Assembly (NCBI RefSeq): GCF_000226115.1
Contig: NC_016457.1
Location: 7,812,001-7,876,000 of the forward strand
Length of the DNA stretch: 64,000 nt
DNA from: Thermothielavioides terrestris NRRL 8126
Taxonomy: Eukaryota; Ascomycota; Sordariomycetes; Sordariales; Chaetomiaceae
Direction: 5' to 3'
This document shows, piece after piece, positions 21,057-31,482 of the stretch. The notes under the pieces are model-generated. The model was not told the DNA's origin. It did not search any database and saw only the letters and a program-made list of their open reading frames with translations. The stretch's first letter is position 1, and every line of letters starts with the position of its first letter. Both the position numbers and the translations under genes were made by a program.

Positions 21057-23766
21057 ATGGCGACAACCCTTCCTGCCGCGACCGAAATGCCCATGCGGTC
21101 GCAGTCCGTCCGCACGCGCCGACCACCGACATCATCCCGGCCTGAACCGCTCCCCCGGTCCGAGTCATCCACGCGAGCCGAAGCTTCGCGCCCCCACCGC
21201 CGCAGTAGCCAACGATCGACCACTGCGCCGTCACCCCGGCCACAGCAACACTCCGACATGCCTGCGCCTGCCGCGCCCGCCCCCGGCACTGCCGACGACG
21301 CTCGCGACAGGGCCGCTGATTCCCAGGCGCAGCGCACCTCCAAGCACAGATACCGCACCGTCATCCCCGCGCCCTCGGGCAACTATGCCTTCATCAAGAC
21401 CATCGGCCAGGGGAGCATGGGTAAGGTCAAGCTGGCCAGGAAGGAGGGCACGAACGAACTGGTAAGCCTACTGCACCTTCGTTTCCCGGTCCGGCTGCAT
21501 ATCTGGGTCGCCTGACGCTGAATCCTCCACCGCCAGGTTGCTTGCAAGATCATCGAGAGGGTATCTGCCGACGATGGACGCCAGAGTAAAGAGGAACGAG
21601 AGAAGGCCGACGCCGCCAGAGAGGATCGCAATGCGCGCGAGGCTGCCATTGTCAGTCTGCTGAACCACCAATACATATGCGGGCTGCGGGACAATTTGCG
21701 GACGAGATGGCACTGGTACATGCTCTTCGAATACGTCAACGGCGGCCAGATGCTCGACTACATCATCTCCCACGGCAAGCTCAAGGAGAAGCAGGCCAGA
21801 AAGTTTGCGCGCCAGATCGCGAGCGCCGTCGACTACTGCCACCGGAACAGCATCGTCCACCGGGACCTCAAGATCGAGAATATCCTGATTAGTAAGACAG
21901 GCGATATCAAGATCATCGACTTCGGCCTCAGCAATCTCTTCTCGCCAGACGAGGATAGGAAACTTAAGACGTACTGCGGCAGTCTGTATTTTGCCGCTCC
22001 GGAGCTGCTGCAGGCCCGACCCTACACAGGGCCCGAGGTCGACGTCTGGAGCTTCGGCGTGGTTCTCTTCGTGCTCGTGTGTGGCAAGGTGCCGTTTGAC
22101 GACCAGTACATGCCCGCTCTCCATCAGAAGATCAAGAAGGGCGTGGTCGACTATCCGAACTGGCTGTCCAGTGGTAAGTGCTGTCTCGTTGCAGCCCGTG
22201 CCGCCGGTCTTGCTAACCGTTGCCCAGAGTGCAAGCATTTGATCTCGCGTATGCTGGTCACAGACCCGCGACAGCGCGCAACGATGCACGAGGTCATGAA
22301 CCACCCGTGGATGCTCAAGGGGTACAACGGGCCTCCCCGAGAACTTCCTCCCCCACCGCGAGCCTCTGAAACTACCGCTAGACGAGGAGGTCATCTCACA
22401 CATGACGGGCTTCAAGTTTGGGCCCCCCGAACACATCCGGGAGGAGCTGACCAAGAAGATCACGTCACCAAAATATCAAGCAGCCGCCCGGCGCTTCGAG
22501 AAGGACAAGGAGCAGCCTCAGCCGACCCCGAAAGACGCTGAGAGACGGCGGGGTTTTGGTTTCGATTTCTATAAGAGGAGAAACTCGATAACCAGCAAGG
22601 ACACGCTCACCAACAGCAGCACCGACGGCTTGCCCGTCGGCGACGACCCGCTCAACGCCTTTGACCCCATGATTTCCATTTACTACCTAGTCAAGGAGAA
22701 GCTCGAGCGGGAGAAGCAAGCCGCGCAAGCCGCGCAGCCATCTGTGCCGCAGAAGGTGCAGGTGCCGCAGTCCCCGCAACAAGCCCAACCACCTCCCGCC
22801 CCGCTTTCACCTATCGCGCGGCCCAAGGAGAAGCACTCCCTCGCCGAGATTGTCCCGCCGCAGCCGGCACACACGGAGGGTGGCCTGCGGACGCGGCCAC
22901 GAGCAAGATCCCACAGCGAAGACCAAGTTCGGGAGCCGGTCAAGAACGGGCTGCTTTCGCCGGACATAATCCCGCCGAAGAAGAGCAGCAACGGGCCGGT
23001 GTCGCTCCTCCGCAGGCTCAGCACGCGCGACAGGAGGAAGGAGCCGTCCGAAGGGAAACCGAGCACGCTCGTGCAGAAATCCGTTTCGATGCGCGCCAAA
23101 TCGCTCGGCCACGCACGCAGGGAGAGCATCCAGGCGCGGCGCGCCAAGCGCGAGGCCGAGGCACGCGAGCAGCCGCCACAAACCGCGCAGCAGCCACAAA
23201 CGCCCCACCACCAGGAGCCGCTCAGGGAGGAGACCGATGCCGAACTCGGCCTCGAAGCCGAGGCCGAGGCCGAGGCCGGCGAGACCAGCGGTGGCTCGCA
23301 CGAGCGCCTCGAGCCCGAGGATCCGGACCTCGCCAAGCCGGTCTACCTCAAGGGCATCTTCAGCGTCTCGACCACCTCGACCAAGCCGCTGCCCGAGATC
23401 CGCGCCGACATCAAGCGCGTGCTCAAGCGCCTCGGCGTCGACTACACCGAGATCAAGGGCGGCTTCAGCTGCCTGCACGCGCCGAGCCTCGCCGCGGCCG
23501 CGGACGACGACAGCGGCCACGGCAGCGGCCACGGCAGGCACCTGTCGCGCCCGCATTCGCAGCACCCGCAGCAGCAGCACCACCAGCAGGAGGCGGCCAG
23601 GGTTGCTGCCGCCGGCGGCGGCGGCGGCGGGGAGATCAGGTTCGAGATTGTCATTGTCAAGGTCCCCATCGTGAGCCTGCACGGCGTGCAGTTCAAGCGG
23701 GTCGGCGGGAATACCTGGCAGTACAAGGCCATGGCGGAGCAGATCGTGAGGGAGCTGAGGTTGTAG
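21057..23766 (+). CDS. KIN1: KIN1/PAR-1 family Ser/Thr kinase, with an apparent +1 frameshift
   Basis: Exons 21057-21461, 21537-22173 and 22228-23766. Kinase domain: glycine loop IGQGSMGKV, lysine in VACKIIE (Lys139), catalytic loop [11 protein letters not shown], and APE-type AAPELL. The C-terminal KA1 domain is in the last ~130 residues ([19 protein letters not shown], then a [14 protein letters not shown] strand). KIN1/PAR-1/MARK kinases act at the cell cortex on polarity, exocytosis and septation. At 22335-22338 a run of four C breaks the frame: upstream reads KGYNGPP, and the family continuation [12 protein letters not shown] follows only in the +1 frame, which then stays open to the stop at 23766. 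With one C fewer the gene would code for about 859 residues. Read literally, translation runs on in the first frame to a stop at 22541. A Glu-Ala hexamer repeat lies near 23253-23279. Confidence 0.85.
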
Positions 23767-24770
23767 TAGGTACCTCCTCGGGGCTCTCCGCGGGGTGGGG
23801 TGGAAGCGTTGCCAGCCCTGCCGATTGTTTGTGCTGGGTTGCGGAACAAGGCTTACTCTCACTTTTTTACTTTTCTTTGTTGTTGTTGGTGTTGATGGAT
23901 CTCGCATATACAGAGACCACACAGAGGGAGGGAGGATGGTGCGGGCTAGACTGGTGGGTGGGCATGCCGGCCTGGAGGGGGATGAGAGACGGAGAAGGGG
24001 CTTTATGATTCGCGTTTGTGTTGCATGGCCGGGCCTTGGTTTGGTTTTGGCTTCCCTTTTGGTTTTGGTGGTTTGCCTGTGTTGTCTCTTTCTCATGGCG
24101 ATGTTGGGCTCTGTTCAAAGGTAATTATTTCGACATATTCTAATTAGTACTTAATGCTGAGACTTTACGGTGTCCCCTCCTCGGGATTATTCTGGGCCTT
24201 GCGGCCTTCCGTGGAGTATGAGTGAGTCGGTAGGTCCGGGTTTGCTTTTCGCTAGCACATGATTTGAGCACCATTTTGCATTGAACTTGATTTCAGGATT
24301 GATAGAGACTGGATAGTGGCAGCTAAAGAGGATAGTAATAAGCCGATGGGCTGAGGACGGAGTGCCGCACCTCTGTTATGTCTGTCCGGTTCGGCGTCAG
24401 AGAGTTGCTTTTGACTGAGAGTGGAGTTGGCCTTGTCATGCAGGAGGGGGGGGGTATGCCCTCTCCCTCCGTATCCTCCCGCACATGATACACCTACCCT
24501 CCTCCTACACAGTACTGTACAGTATTGTACATGGCATGCCGGATCTTACTCTCTGCGTGCCAGCCCAAACATCTCGAATAGCATCTGGAGCCTCCTCATT
24601 CACACATGTTCCATCCCCATCCTCCTGCTTCTCTCACCCCACCAACTCCTTCCCCTCCAAGAATGAACCCCCCCGTCTAGACAACCCAAGCACCCACCCT
24701 CTACTGTGTACTGCCTAACACAGTACACTACCTAGATTCACTCCGACTCGACCACGAAAAACCCCCTGGT
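23767..24770. other. Convergent intergenic region, no gene seen
   Basis: 3' UTRs of KIN1 and of the small mitochondrial protein gene. It contains GTAC-rich, partly palindromic stretches at 24507-24540 and a hairpin at 24706-24728. Confidence 0.6.
24706..24728 (-). terminator. Hairpin in the 3' region of the small mitochondrial protein gene
   Basis: GTGTACTG and CAGTACAC form a perfect 8-bp stem with a 7-nt loop, 43-65 nt beyond the stop codon at 24771. A role in 3' end formation or mRNA stability is inference. Confidence 0.3.
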
Positions 24771-25133
24771 TCAGTTCTCCCCCTCAGCCTTCTCCCCCTT
24801 CGCCCCCGGCCGGAAGAACTTCACCCACACCCAGGCGTCCACGCCAGCCAGGACGACCAGGCCGGCCAGCAGCGCCCGGCGCCTGCGCGGGTTGGAGATG
24901 AGCCCTTTCAGCGAGAAGCCTGAGGAGGACGGCTGGCCCTGGGTCTGGGCCTGGCTTTGGTTGGCTTGAAGGATTGGGTTGGCGGTGGACGGTGACGGCG
25001 TTGTTGTTGAGAACCGCGCGGCGGATCGCGAGATCAAGCCTAGACGCGGGGAGGTTACAGAGAGTGGTGGCGCTCGGAGGGCGCGGGGGACGGTGGTGAG
25101 GAAGGTGGTTGTTGTTGTTCGGAGAGCGGCCAT
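24771..25133 (-). CDS. Small mitochondrial membrane protein, uncharacterised
   Basis: A single exon of 120 residues. The N-terminus (MAALRTTTTTFLTTVPRALR) is Arg/Thr/Ala-rich without acidic residues until late, as expected of a mitochondrial presequence; SRSAARFSTT looks like a processing region. After a Gln/Ser-rich linker there is a basic stretch (SNPRRRRALLAG), one hydrophobic segment (LLAGLVVLAGVDAWVWVKFF, about 87-106) and a charged tail. I know no named gene. The architecture suggests a single-pass inner-membrane protein. The ATG at 25133 is the only sensible start. Confidence 0.68.
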   Translation of the reverse strand: MAALRTTTTTFLTTVPRALRAPPLSVTSPRLGLISRSAARFSTTTPSPSTANPILQANQSQAQTQGQPSSSGFSLKGLISNPRRRRALLAGLVVLAGVDAWVWVKFFRPGAKGEKAEGEN

Positions 25134-25554
25134 GGTGGGAATCGCTTAGCCTTGATGGGGATGAGTCAGAGGGGGAGGTCGCTCGGCCTGTTATGGAGGG
25201 GATGCGATGGAGTGCTGCTCGGGGCGCCAGCTGGGCGATGACAGGCCTTGACGGGGAGTGCTGTGGAAGGAGTTGTGAGCGAGACCAGGCAATCGAGGGC
25301 TTGAAATATCCAGCCGACGGCTTGGAGGAGGTTGGACACCCTGCCAGAACGGGAAACACTTGTCCATGCACCTGGAACACTCTCAATGACAAATGCGGGA
25401 GAAGTCGGATGCAGCAGCACGCCCTTCGAGTCATCAACGCAACCTTTCACGGCTCCGATTCGTCCTCATGTTGGGCTAGCCCTGTTTCGCCATTCACAGT
25501 GTGGTCCAGAGTTACAGTCTTACTTAGATATTTCGTCACAGTTCATACACGGCT
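25134..25554. other. Spacer between two minus-strand genes
   Basis: 421 nt with the promoter of the small mitochondrial protein gene and the 3' UTR of the helicase gene. No further gene seen. Confidence 0.6.
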
Positions 25555-28524
25555 TCATGACCGACTAATGGTCAGTGGCTTAAAGGGCTTCCGCAGCCTC
25601 TCGATCGGCGTGATGTTCTCCCGGCCCAGACCAGCGGGCCTCCTGAACCCCACCCCGAGCCCCTTGGGCAGGTTACACGTGGTCACATGCAGACAGGCAG
25701 CCGCGCGGGTTGGCTCTGGCCGCTCGTCATCCTCCACCTCCGCGGTGTTCGTTCCCGTGTCGTCCTCCACCGCCGCCGGCCGGGGCGGCGAGCTGGAGAA
25801 GCAGGCGTATTGCTTCCTTTTGCCTGAGTCCCCGTCACTTGCGGCAGTCGGACGGTTCAGCAACTTTCCGGTCTTTAACCTGTGGCCAGAGAGGGCCGGG
25901 TCGATCGCCTGCTTTGCTGGAGAGCACTGCGGTGGTTGAACGCCGGTTGGCTGTCGCGCCTGAAGCGCGGTGTCCATTCTGGCGCTCGGCAGCGCGGTTG
26001 CGGCCGGACGAGCAGGGCCGGAGTTGGATCGGACGAACCCCAAGATGCTCTTCTGGTCTGCTGGTCGCCGGGTTGTTGATCGCTTGACCGTGTCTGTCGT
26101 CTGGGTGACTCCCGGCGCGGCGTTCGCGGCAGCGATGGCTGCTTGATGAGCGCCGACGCTGACGAACCCCGGCAGGGAAGCGATTGTGAAGGCGGAGGAC
26201 TGCTCCATCGTAGTGGTATACTCCCTCCGCCAGGGAGCTTCGTCCCCGCCGTTCTGATCCGTTGGTGGGCCCTGCAGCCTCGGCCGTTTCGCGCGCGGTA
26301 CAACTACCCCAGATCGGCCGTCCTCTCCATTGAACCCAGCACTTGCTTCTTGCTTCGAATGTTCCGGGTCGACGGGAAACAGGTTGTCCTCGGGATTGAA
26401 CAAAGCAGGCAGCCCCCCGAAGATGGTCGACTCCGGTGGCAGTTTTCGCTGGAGGATCCTGGCGACCTCGCCCATGACCGGCCGGTCGAAGCAGGGACCC
26501 TTGTCCAGAAAGGAGCCGCTGACGGGAGCAACAAAGGGAGACAGCTCGTTTCGCTCCCCGTTGCCGTTTGAGCCAAAGACCGGCCAGCTGAGGTAGAGCA
26601 GACACTGAGCCCTCGTCATGGCAACATAGAGCAATCGTCGCTCCTCGTCGCCGTCCTCGGCCCGCACGTGAGGGATGGACCCATTGTAAACGGCAGGGAC
26701 AAAGACAACGGGCCATTCAAGGCCTTTTGCTGCATGGATCGTCGAGATGGTCACAAGCGGTTTGTTCTCTTGGCCATCGTCTCCGGTCTGGGCGTCGGAG
26801 GCTAGAGAGACGTTGGCCAGGAAGCGAGGCAGGACCTCGGCCTCCTTCGTCTGCTGGAGACCTTCGATCTCCGGGAGGAAATCGTCACCGGAGCGGTCCA
26901 GGTCCCTGACAAAATCGGCGGCTAGACTGATGAACTCTTGCACGTTGGCCCATCTCTGTTCGTGGTCATCGGGGTGAGAAGCCAGGAGGTGCTTCTCGAA
27001 GCTCAGGACACTCAACAGGTGCTCAATCATCTGGACCAGCCCAAACGGAGTCCCGTTGGGTCCCGAGGCTTCCCCGACCCGCCGCCTGATGTCCGTTAAC
27101 GGACGGAGGAGGCCGCCGCTGAGCCTTTGCTCGGCATGCTTCGTAAGTTTTGTCTTCGCCGTGCGCTCTCCTCGGCAGTGCTTCGACAGGACCGCCCAGA
27201 GACTCAGCCCCGACGTTTCAGCCTCTTCCAGGAGGCTTTTAATAGTGACTTCGCCGATGCCCCGCCGCGGCACGTTCATGATCCTTGCGAGTGCATCGTT
27301 GTTCTCTGGCTGGTGGATGACACGCAGATAGTCCAAGAGCGTCTTGATCTCGGCGCGATCGTAGAATTTGAAACCGCCAACCATCCGGTAAGCGATGCCC
27401 GCCTTCCCGAGGGAGCTTTCGATGTGTCTCGAGAGCGACGCTGAGCGCAGCAATATGGCAATATCGTTGTGGGTCAGCATCGAGCCCGACATCGCAATGG
27501 CCCTCCGGATCTCCGAGACGATCCATTCTGCTTCGGTGGCGGCGCTCTTTAGCTTCCGAAGCACTGGGCGGGAGCCCCGGTTGTGGACCGGCTTCAACGC
27601 TTTCTGGTACCGCTTCTTGTCCTGCTGGATCACGAGGAGAGACAGGTGGAGGATGGACTGGGAGGATCGGTAGTTCTCCTCGAGGGAGACCTCGTCGGTA
27701 CTAGGAAACTCCTGGAGCAACCGCCACAGGTTTCTGATCTCAGCCGATCGCCATCCGTAGATGCTCTGGTCCGGGTCTCCGACGATGGTGATTCTCTGAT
27801 GCCGTTGAGCGAAGAGCTTCATGAGCTCGTACTGGACCCCGTTCGTGTCTTGGTACTCGTCGATCAGGACCGTCTGCACGTTGGAGACGCAGGATGGGAA
27901 CTTCCGGAGCAGCTCAACGCAGCGGACTAAGAGGTCATCGTAGTCCAGGAGGTTAGAGGTCTCCAGATATCTTTGGTACTCGCGATAGCAGGTTTCCAGG
28001 TCCCGCTGGCCGGGAAGCTTGGCGGCGTCCTTGCGTGCGGCCGCGGAAGCAGCCTCGGTCCCCTTGGCTTTCTGCTTGCTGATCCAGGCGCGAGCGGCAG
28101 CAGCGTCGACGGAGAGCTGAAACCTCTTGCAAATGCGGGTAATGATGGCGCGGGAATCATCGCTGTCGGCGATGCCGAACTTCTGGTCGAGCCCGATGTG
28201 CCGGCCGTATGCGGCCAGATAGCGGCGTGCGATGCTGTGGAAGGTGCCCAGCACGATCTTGTTCTCCCGGCCGTTTCCCAGCGCCCGGCCGATGCGCTCC
28301 TTCATCTCCCGCGCGGCCTTGACGGTGAACGTGGCGACCACGACATCCTCGGGCCGGAACCCCACGTGGTCCACCAGCCACACGACTCGAGCGGTCAGCG
28401 TGTGCGTCTTGCCGCTCCCGGGCCCGGCCAGGATGGCGACGGTAGCGGCATCCGAGGTCACCGCGCGGCGCTGGGCGTCATTGAGCCCATGGAGGATCGC
28501 GTGTTTGGGCGTCGAGGACGCCAT
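25555..28524 (-). CDS. SRS2: UvrD-like 3'-5' DNA helicase, Srs2 type
   Basis: A single exon of 989 residues starting at ATG 28524 (in-frame codons upstream lack homology). All SF1A helicase motifs are visible: Q-motif LNDAQRRAV, Walker A AGPGSGKT (33-40), ATFTVKAAREM, LLDYDDLL, Walker B LIDEYQDTN, motif III GDPDQSIYGWR, ENYRSS, STIHAAKGLEWPVVFVP and RRLLYVAMTRAQ. Length and fungal setting fit Srs2, the anti-recombinase that strips Rad51 filaments and handles post-replication repair intermediates in the nucleus. The C-terminal ~300 residues are low-complexity and Pro/Ser-rich; I cannot see a clear PCNA/SUMO-binding tail. A different UvrD-type helicase is less likely. Confidence 0.88.
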   Translation of the reverse strand: MASSTPKHAILHGLNDAQRRAVTSDAATVAILAGPGSGKTHTLTARVVWLVDHVGFRPEDVVVATFTVKAAREMKERIGRALGNGRENKIVLGTFHSIARRYLAAYGRHIGLDQKFGIADSDDSRAIITRICKRFQLSVDAAAARAWISKQKAKGTEAASAAARKDAAKLPGQRDLETCYREYQRYLETSNLLDYDDLLVRCVELLRKFPSCVSNVQTVLIDEYQDTNGVQYELMKLFAQRHQRITIVGDPDQSIYGWRSAEIRNLWRLLQEFPSTDEVSLEENYRSSQSILHLSLLVIQQDKKRYQKALKPVHNRGSRPVLRKLKSAATEAEWIVSEIRRAIAMSGSMLTHNDIAILLRSASLSRHIESSLGKAGIAYRMVGGFKFYDRAEIKTLLDYLRVIHQPENNDALARIMNVPRRGIGEVTIKSLLEEAETSGLSLWAVLSKHCRGERTAKTKLTKHAEQRLSGGLLRPLTDIRRRVGEASGPNGTPFGLVQMIEHLLSVLSFEKHLLASHPDDHEQRWANVQEFISLAADFVRDLDRSGDDFLPEIEGLQQTKEAEVLPRFLANVSLASDAQTGDDGQENKPLVTISTIHAAKGLEWPVVFVPAVYNGSIPHVRAEDGDEERRLLYVAMTRAQCLLYLSWPVFGSNGNGERNELSPFVAPVSGSFLDKGPCFDRPVMGEVARILQRKLPPESTIFGGLPALFNPEDNLFPVDPEHSKQEASAGFNGEDGRSGVVVPRAKRPRLQGPPTDQNGGDEAPWRREYTTTMEQSSAFTIASLPGFVSVGAHQAAIAAANAAPGVTQTTDTVKRSTTRRPADQKSILGFVRSNSGPARPAATALPSARMDTALQARQPTGVQPPQCSPAKQAIDPALSGHRLKTGKLLNRPTAASDGDSGKRKQYACFSSSPPRPAAVEDDTGTNTAEVEDDERPEPTRAAACLHVTTCNLPKGLGVGFRRPAGLGRENITPIERLRKPFKPLTISRS

Positions 28525-31482
28525 GGAAATAATCAGCGTTGTGCTGGCACTCAATTGGCTGCATCCAGCCCGATGCTGGCAATTTGCGGTTTGGCCACCA
28601 GGCACCAAGCAGGCTGTCAACAAGGGGAGCCGCGACCAGCAGGGATTCAAGCGCGAGGTGGGCCCAGGGGACAACGCGAGAGCACGTGACTCGGGATGAC
28701 GAACAATGGAACCCGCTGAGTGACCCGCTGAGTGAAAGGGGTGGTAGCTCCCTACATTGCCCCAACCCTAACCGAGGCCAGTTATGGATACAAAACGCCC
28801 GGCCGACTACCCTCCAAATACCTCGGCGCATAACTGTGCTGCCACCCCCCCAAACTAAGCTCAGCTGCGCGAGCAACACCGTACTTTGTCAATAGAGCAC
28901 CGACGGGAGATGAACACTGCGGCGCCGCGTGGGCCGTTCCGCAGCGCCCGAGTGGCTTGGGTCGGAGCCGAATTGGCGGCTGTTCCTTGATAAGGGCCTG
29001 CAAAAAGCAGCCGGACAGACGGGACTCCTTCGACCCCAGGAGTAATTTTTCGGCGAGTCCTCAGTAAGCCGGAGCAACATCACCAAGACTTAGCTTTCGC
29101 ATGGCACATAAAATACGAAATCGTTGACATGGCGAGCCATCGAGGCCGTTCGCTTTCTGCAGTCGGTACTGGTGTTTTGTAACGTCTGACTTGAGGGGGT
29201 GGGAACATCGCTCTCGCTCGTCCCCGACCTCGCTGAGTCCTTCGAAGTTCTCGCTTGAAGGCCATTGCCGGTCACGGCAGCAGTGGTTGTGCGGCATCGC
29301 GCTCTGGGCGCTGTTGTCCCCGCTGCCGCACGCCGTGGCGGATGAGTGGATGACCCTGTCAAGAATGCCGCTCAGGACCACACAGAGTTCGTCTTGTTCC
29401 GTAACGCCAATATGGTAATGGTCCTACGTGTCCGATCGCCTCATTCCAGTGGGCTTTGAGAGAAATAATCAAGGCGTGGGTCTGTTTACACCACCAACCC
29501 CCTAATCCGTTGTCTCTTGCCCTTGGTTTCCCCTTCCGTATCGTGGTTTCGTCTTGCTTTCGTTGCTTCCACGAGCTCACTGAAGGCCGAGTGTCCATAG
29601 AAGCTCCCTGTTTGTGTATCATCCTCATTCTTGTTGCTTCAGCGCTTGGGGCCAATGCCTTTATCTCCTAACGTCGCCCAGAGAACGGGTGGTTGCCGTG
29701 GTTCCCGGCGCTGCGGAGCAGAGACCCGAGCCACCTCGTGCATGAAGTCCATCCGAGAAGATGATGGAATTGCGGCTCAAATTGAAGCCACGAATGGGCA
29801 GACAGCAAGAGTACGGACAGCTTGGAATATGTTTTGAAGGCAAGAAGCTCAGGTTTATTCATGGATAAGGTGCACTTTCTCTGCACGTCCCGGGGCGGAG
29901 CACGTAACTGGCGCCGTACGCCGGCGATTGTGCCGGGCGGGGCATGCGTGGGTGGGTCCGCATCGGCGTCCGGGTCCTGTGGGTCTTCCGGCCGGCGGTA
30001 GGAAGATACCTAACTACCAGGTAGGTACAGACCAAGGCGCGAAGTTAGGAGGGTAGGAGTCCGTTTTCTTGCGTTCGGCAGTCGCTCGGAGATGATTGGC
30101 GTCTTGCACCGCGGTGGGTACTCATTGGCACGGGGAAAGGCTAAACTCACCGGAAAGCGCACGGTTGAAGAATGTACGCTGGTGAACTTGTATGTAAGGT
30201 ACAAACACTTGGCGGCTTGCACCAGGTCTGTGAGATGGCCCAGGTCTGGATTGGTGCAACTATGACCCTCAATTGCTTTTGTTGTTGGTGCTGCACCTGA
30301 GTCCAGAGCCACAGCATTGGCAGTGCCGTAGGTAGTGTAGCACTCGCCAGCGATGCCCCAGTTCCAACTTCCTGCCTGCCGGTGCACGGCCGATCGCATC
30401 ATGCAAGCTCGAGCAACTTCGCTCCCAGGTTCCGCCGTGGCCCCGTGCATGTCTTGTGATGATCAGCGATGTCCGGCTACACCGCGCCTGTGATGGAACG
30501 GACCGAATGCAGCTAAAGCAAGGCTATCACAGAAACAGTTGCCTCGAAGACTTGCTGTCCCGTCTCGTATCACGCGTCCTTGGGGAGATGCCCCTGACAT
30601 ACGGGGTGTACACTGATTCTCCCTGCAGTTGTCCCGGAAAATAGGGGTTTGGAAATGGGGGAGCTCGAAAAATCCGAAAACAGATAACTGCCTCCCTCCG
30701 CAGTTTCCGACAAAAGACGAATTTGTGCCTATCACCTCGCGGCCTTGGTGTTGTGTGCGCTGTTTGGTCGGGAGGGTTGAGCCAGAGTGACGGGAGGTGG
30801 GGCGCCGGCAGGGGTTGAGGCGGGAGATGCGGGTCCATGGCGGGGGATTGGCCGGGCCCCACGGTGCCAGCCAATCGCAGTGCTGCCTTTGCCGCTGGGC
30901 TGCCCGTGCTCGCAGCCTGCTTCCAGCCAACCAGCAGACGGGACGGCTTCGCAGCTCCGATTGTTCACGCCGCCCTTCACTGTCAGAGGTCGGTCGCTCT
31001 CAGGTCACCTCACAGGTCGCACACAGCATGGGGCGCTATTTTGGCCCTACCCTGGCCCTATCATGCAAGTGCAAGATGTGCCTGGACGAAGGGCCAGCAA
31101 GTGAGAGGCGAGTTCACGCACGGCGGCCAATGGCGGGCCAATGGGCTGCAGCACGAGTGCCGAGAACGACGCCCACTCGACACGGCACCGGGCTCGCCTG
31201 CAGCACCGGGCTCGCCTGCGTGGGCATTGCGTCTCAACAGCCGCTATATACCCCGTCGGGCCCGTGGGCACGCAGTGCCACGCCTCCTGTCGTTCGCCAT
31301 TTGCCCTAGCCAGTCAAAAATAATAATTATCTTCCTGCGCATCTCAATCACATCGTGTTTCGGCACGGCGGAGACCATGAGCCATCCTTGAAAGTCGGCC
31401 GTCTCCTTGCGACGCCCCTCTTTGCCCCCCGGACCCGGGTCTCGCCCTTCCGGACCTTGGATCGCCTCCCCCCCTCACCACC
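28525..31482. other. Long divergent intergenic region, about 3 kb
   Basis: No gene supported on either strand: the longest frame (30010-30450, minus, 146 codons) has no recognisable feature. It holds the helicase promoter at the left. To the right are CCAAT boxes and a TATA box for the membrane-protein gene. A taactaccaggtaggtac element occurs at 30011-30028. Confidence 0.5.
31127..31250 (+). promoter_or_regulatory. CCAAT boxes and TATA box upstream of the membrane-protein gene
   Basis: Two CCAAT pentamers 11 nt apart (31127-31131, 31138-31142) are followed by TATATA at 31245-31250, some 230 nt before the ATG at 31483. The spacing suits a fungal core promoter bound by the HAP/NF-Y complex; this is inference. 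Confidence 0.4.

Noticed and set aside
28525..28674. Upstream extension of the Srs2 frame
   Set aside because: The extra residues show no helicase homology and the ATG at 28524 gives the family's normal N-terminus.
28757..28772. ccaaccctaacc, a second telomere-like match
   Set aside because: Only about two units, within chance expectation, unlike the eight-unit tract at 59281.
30010..30450. 146-codon minus-strand open frame with a real ATG in the 3-kb gap
   Set aside because: No signal peptide, domain or motif, mixed composition, no splice context. Too weak to call a gene.
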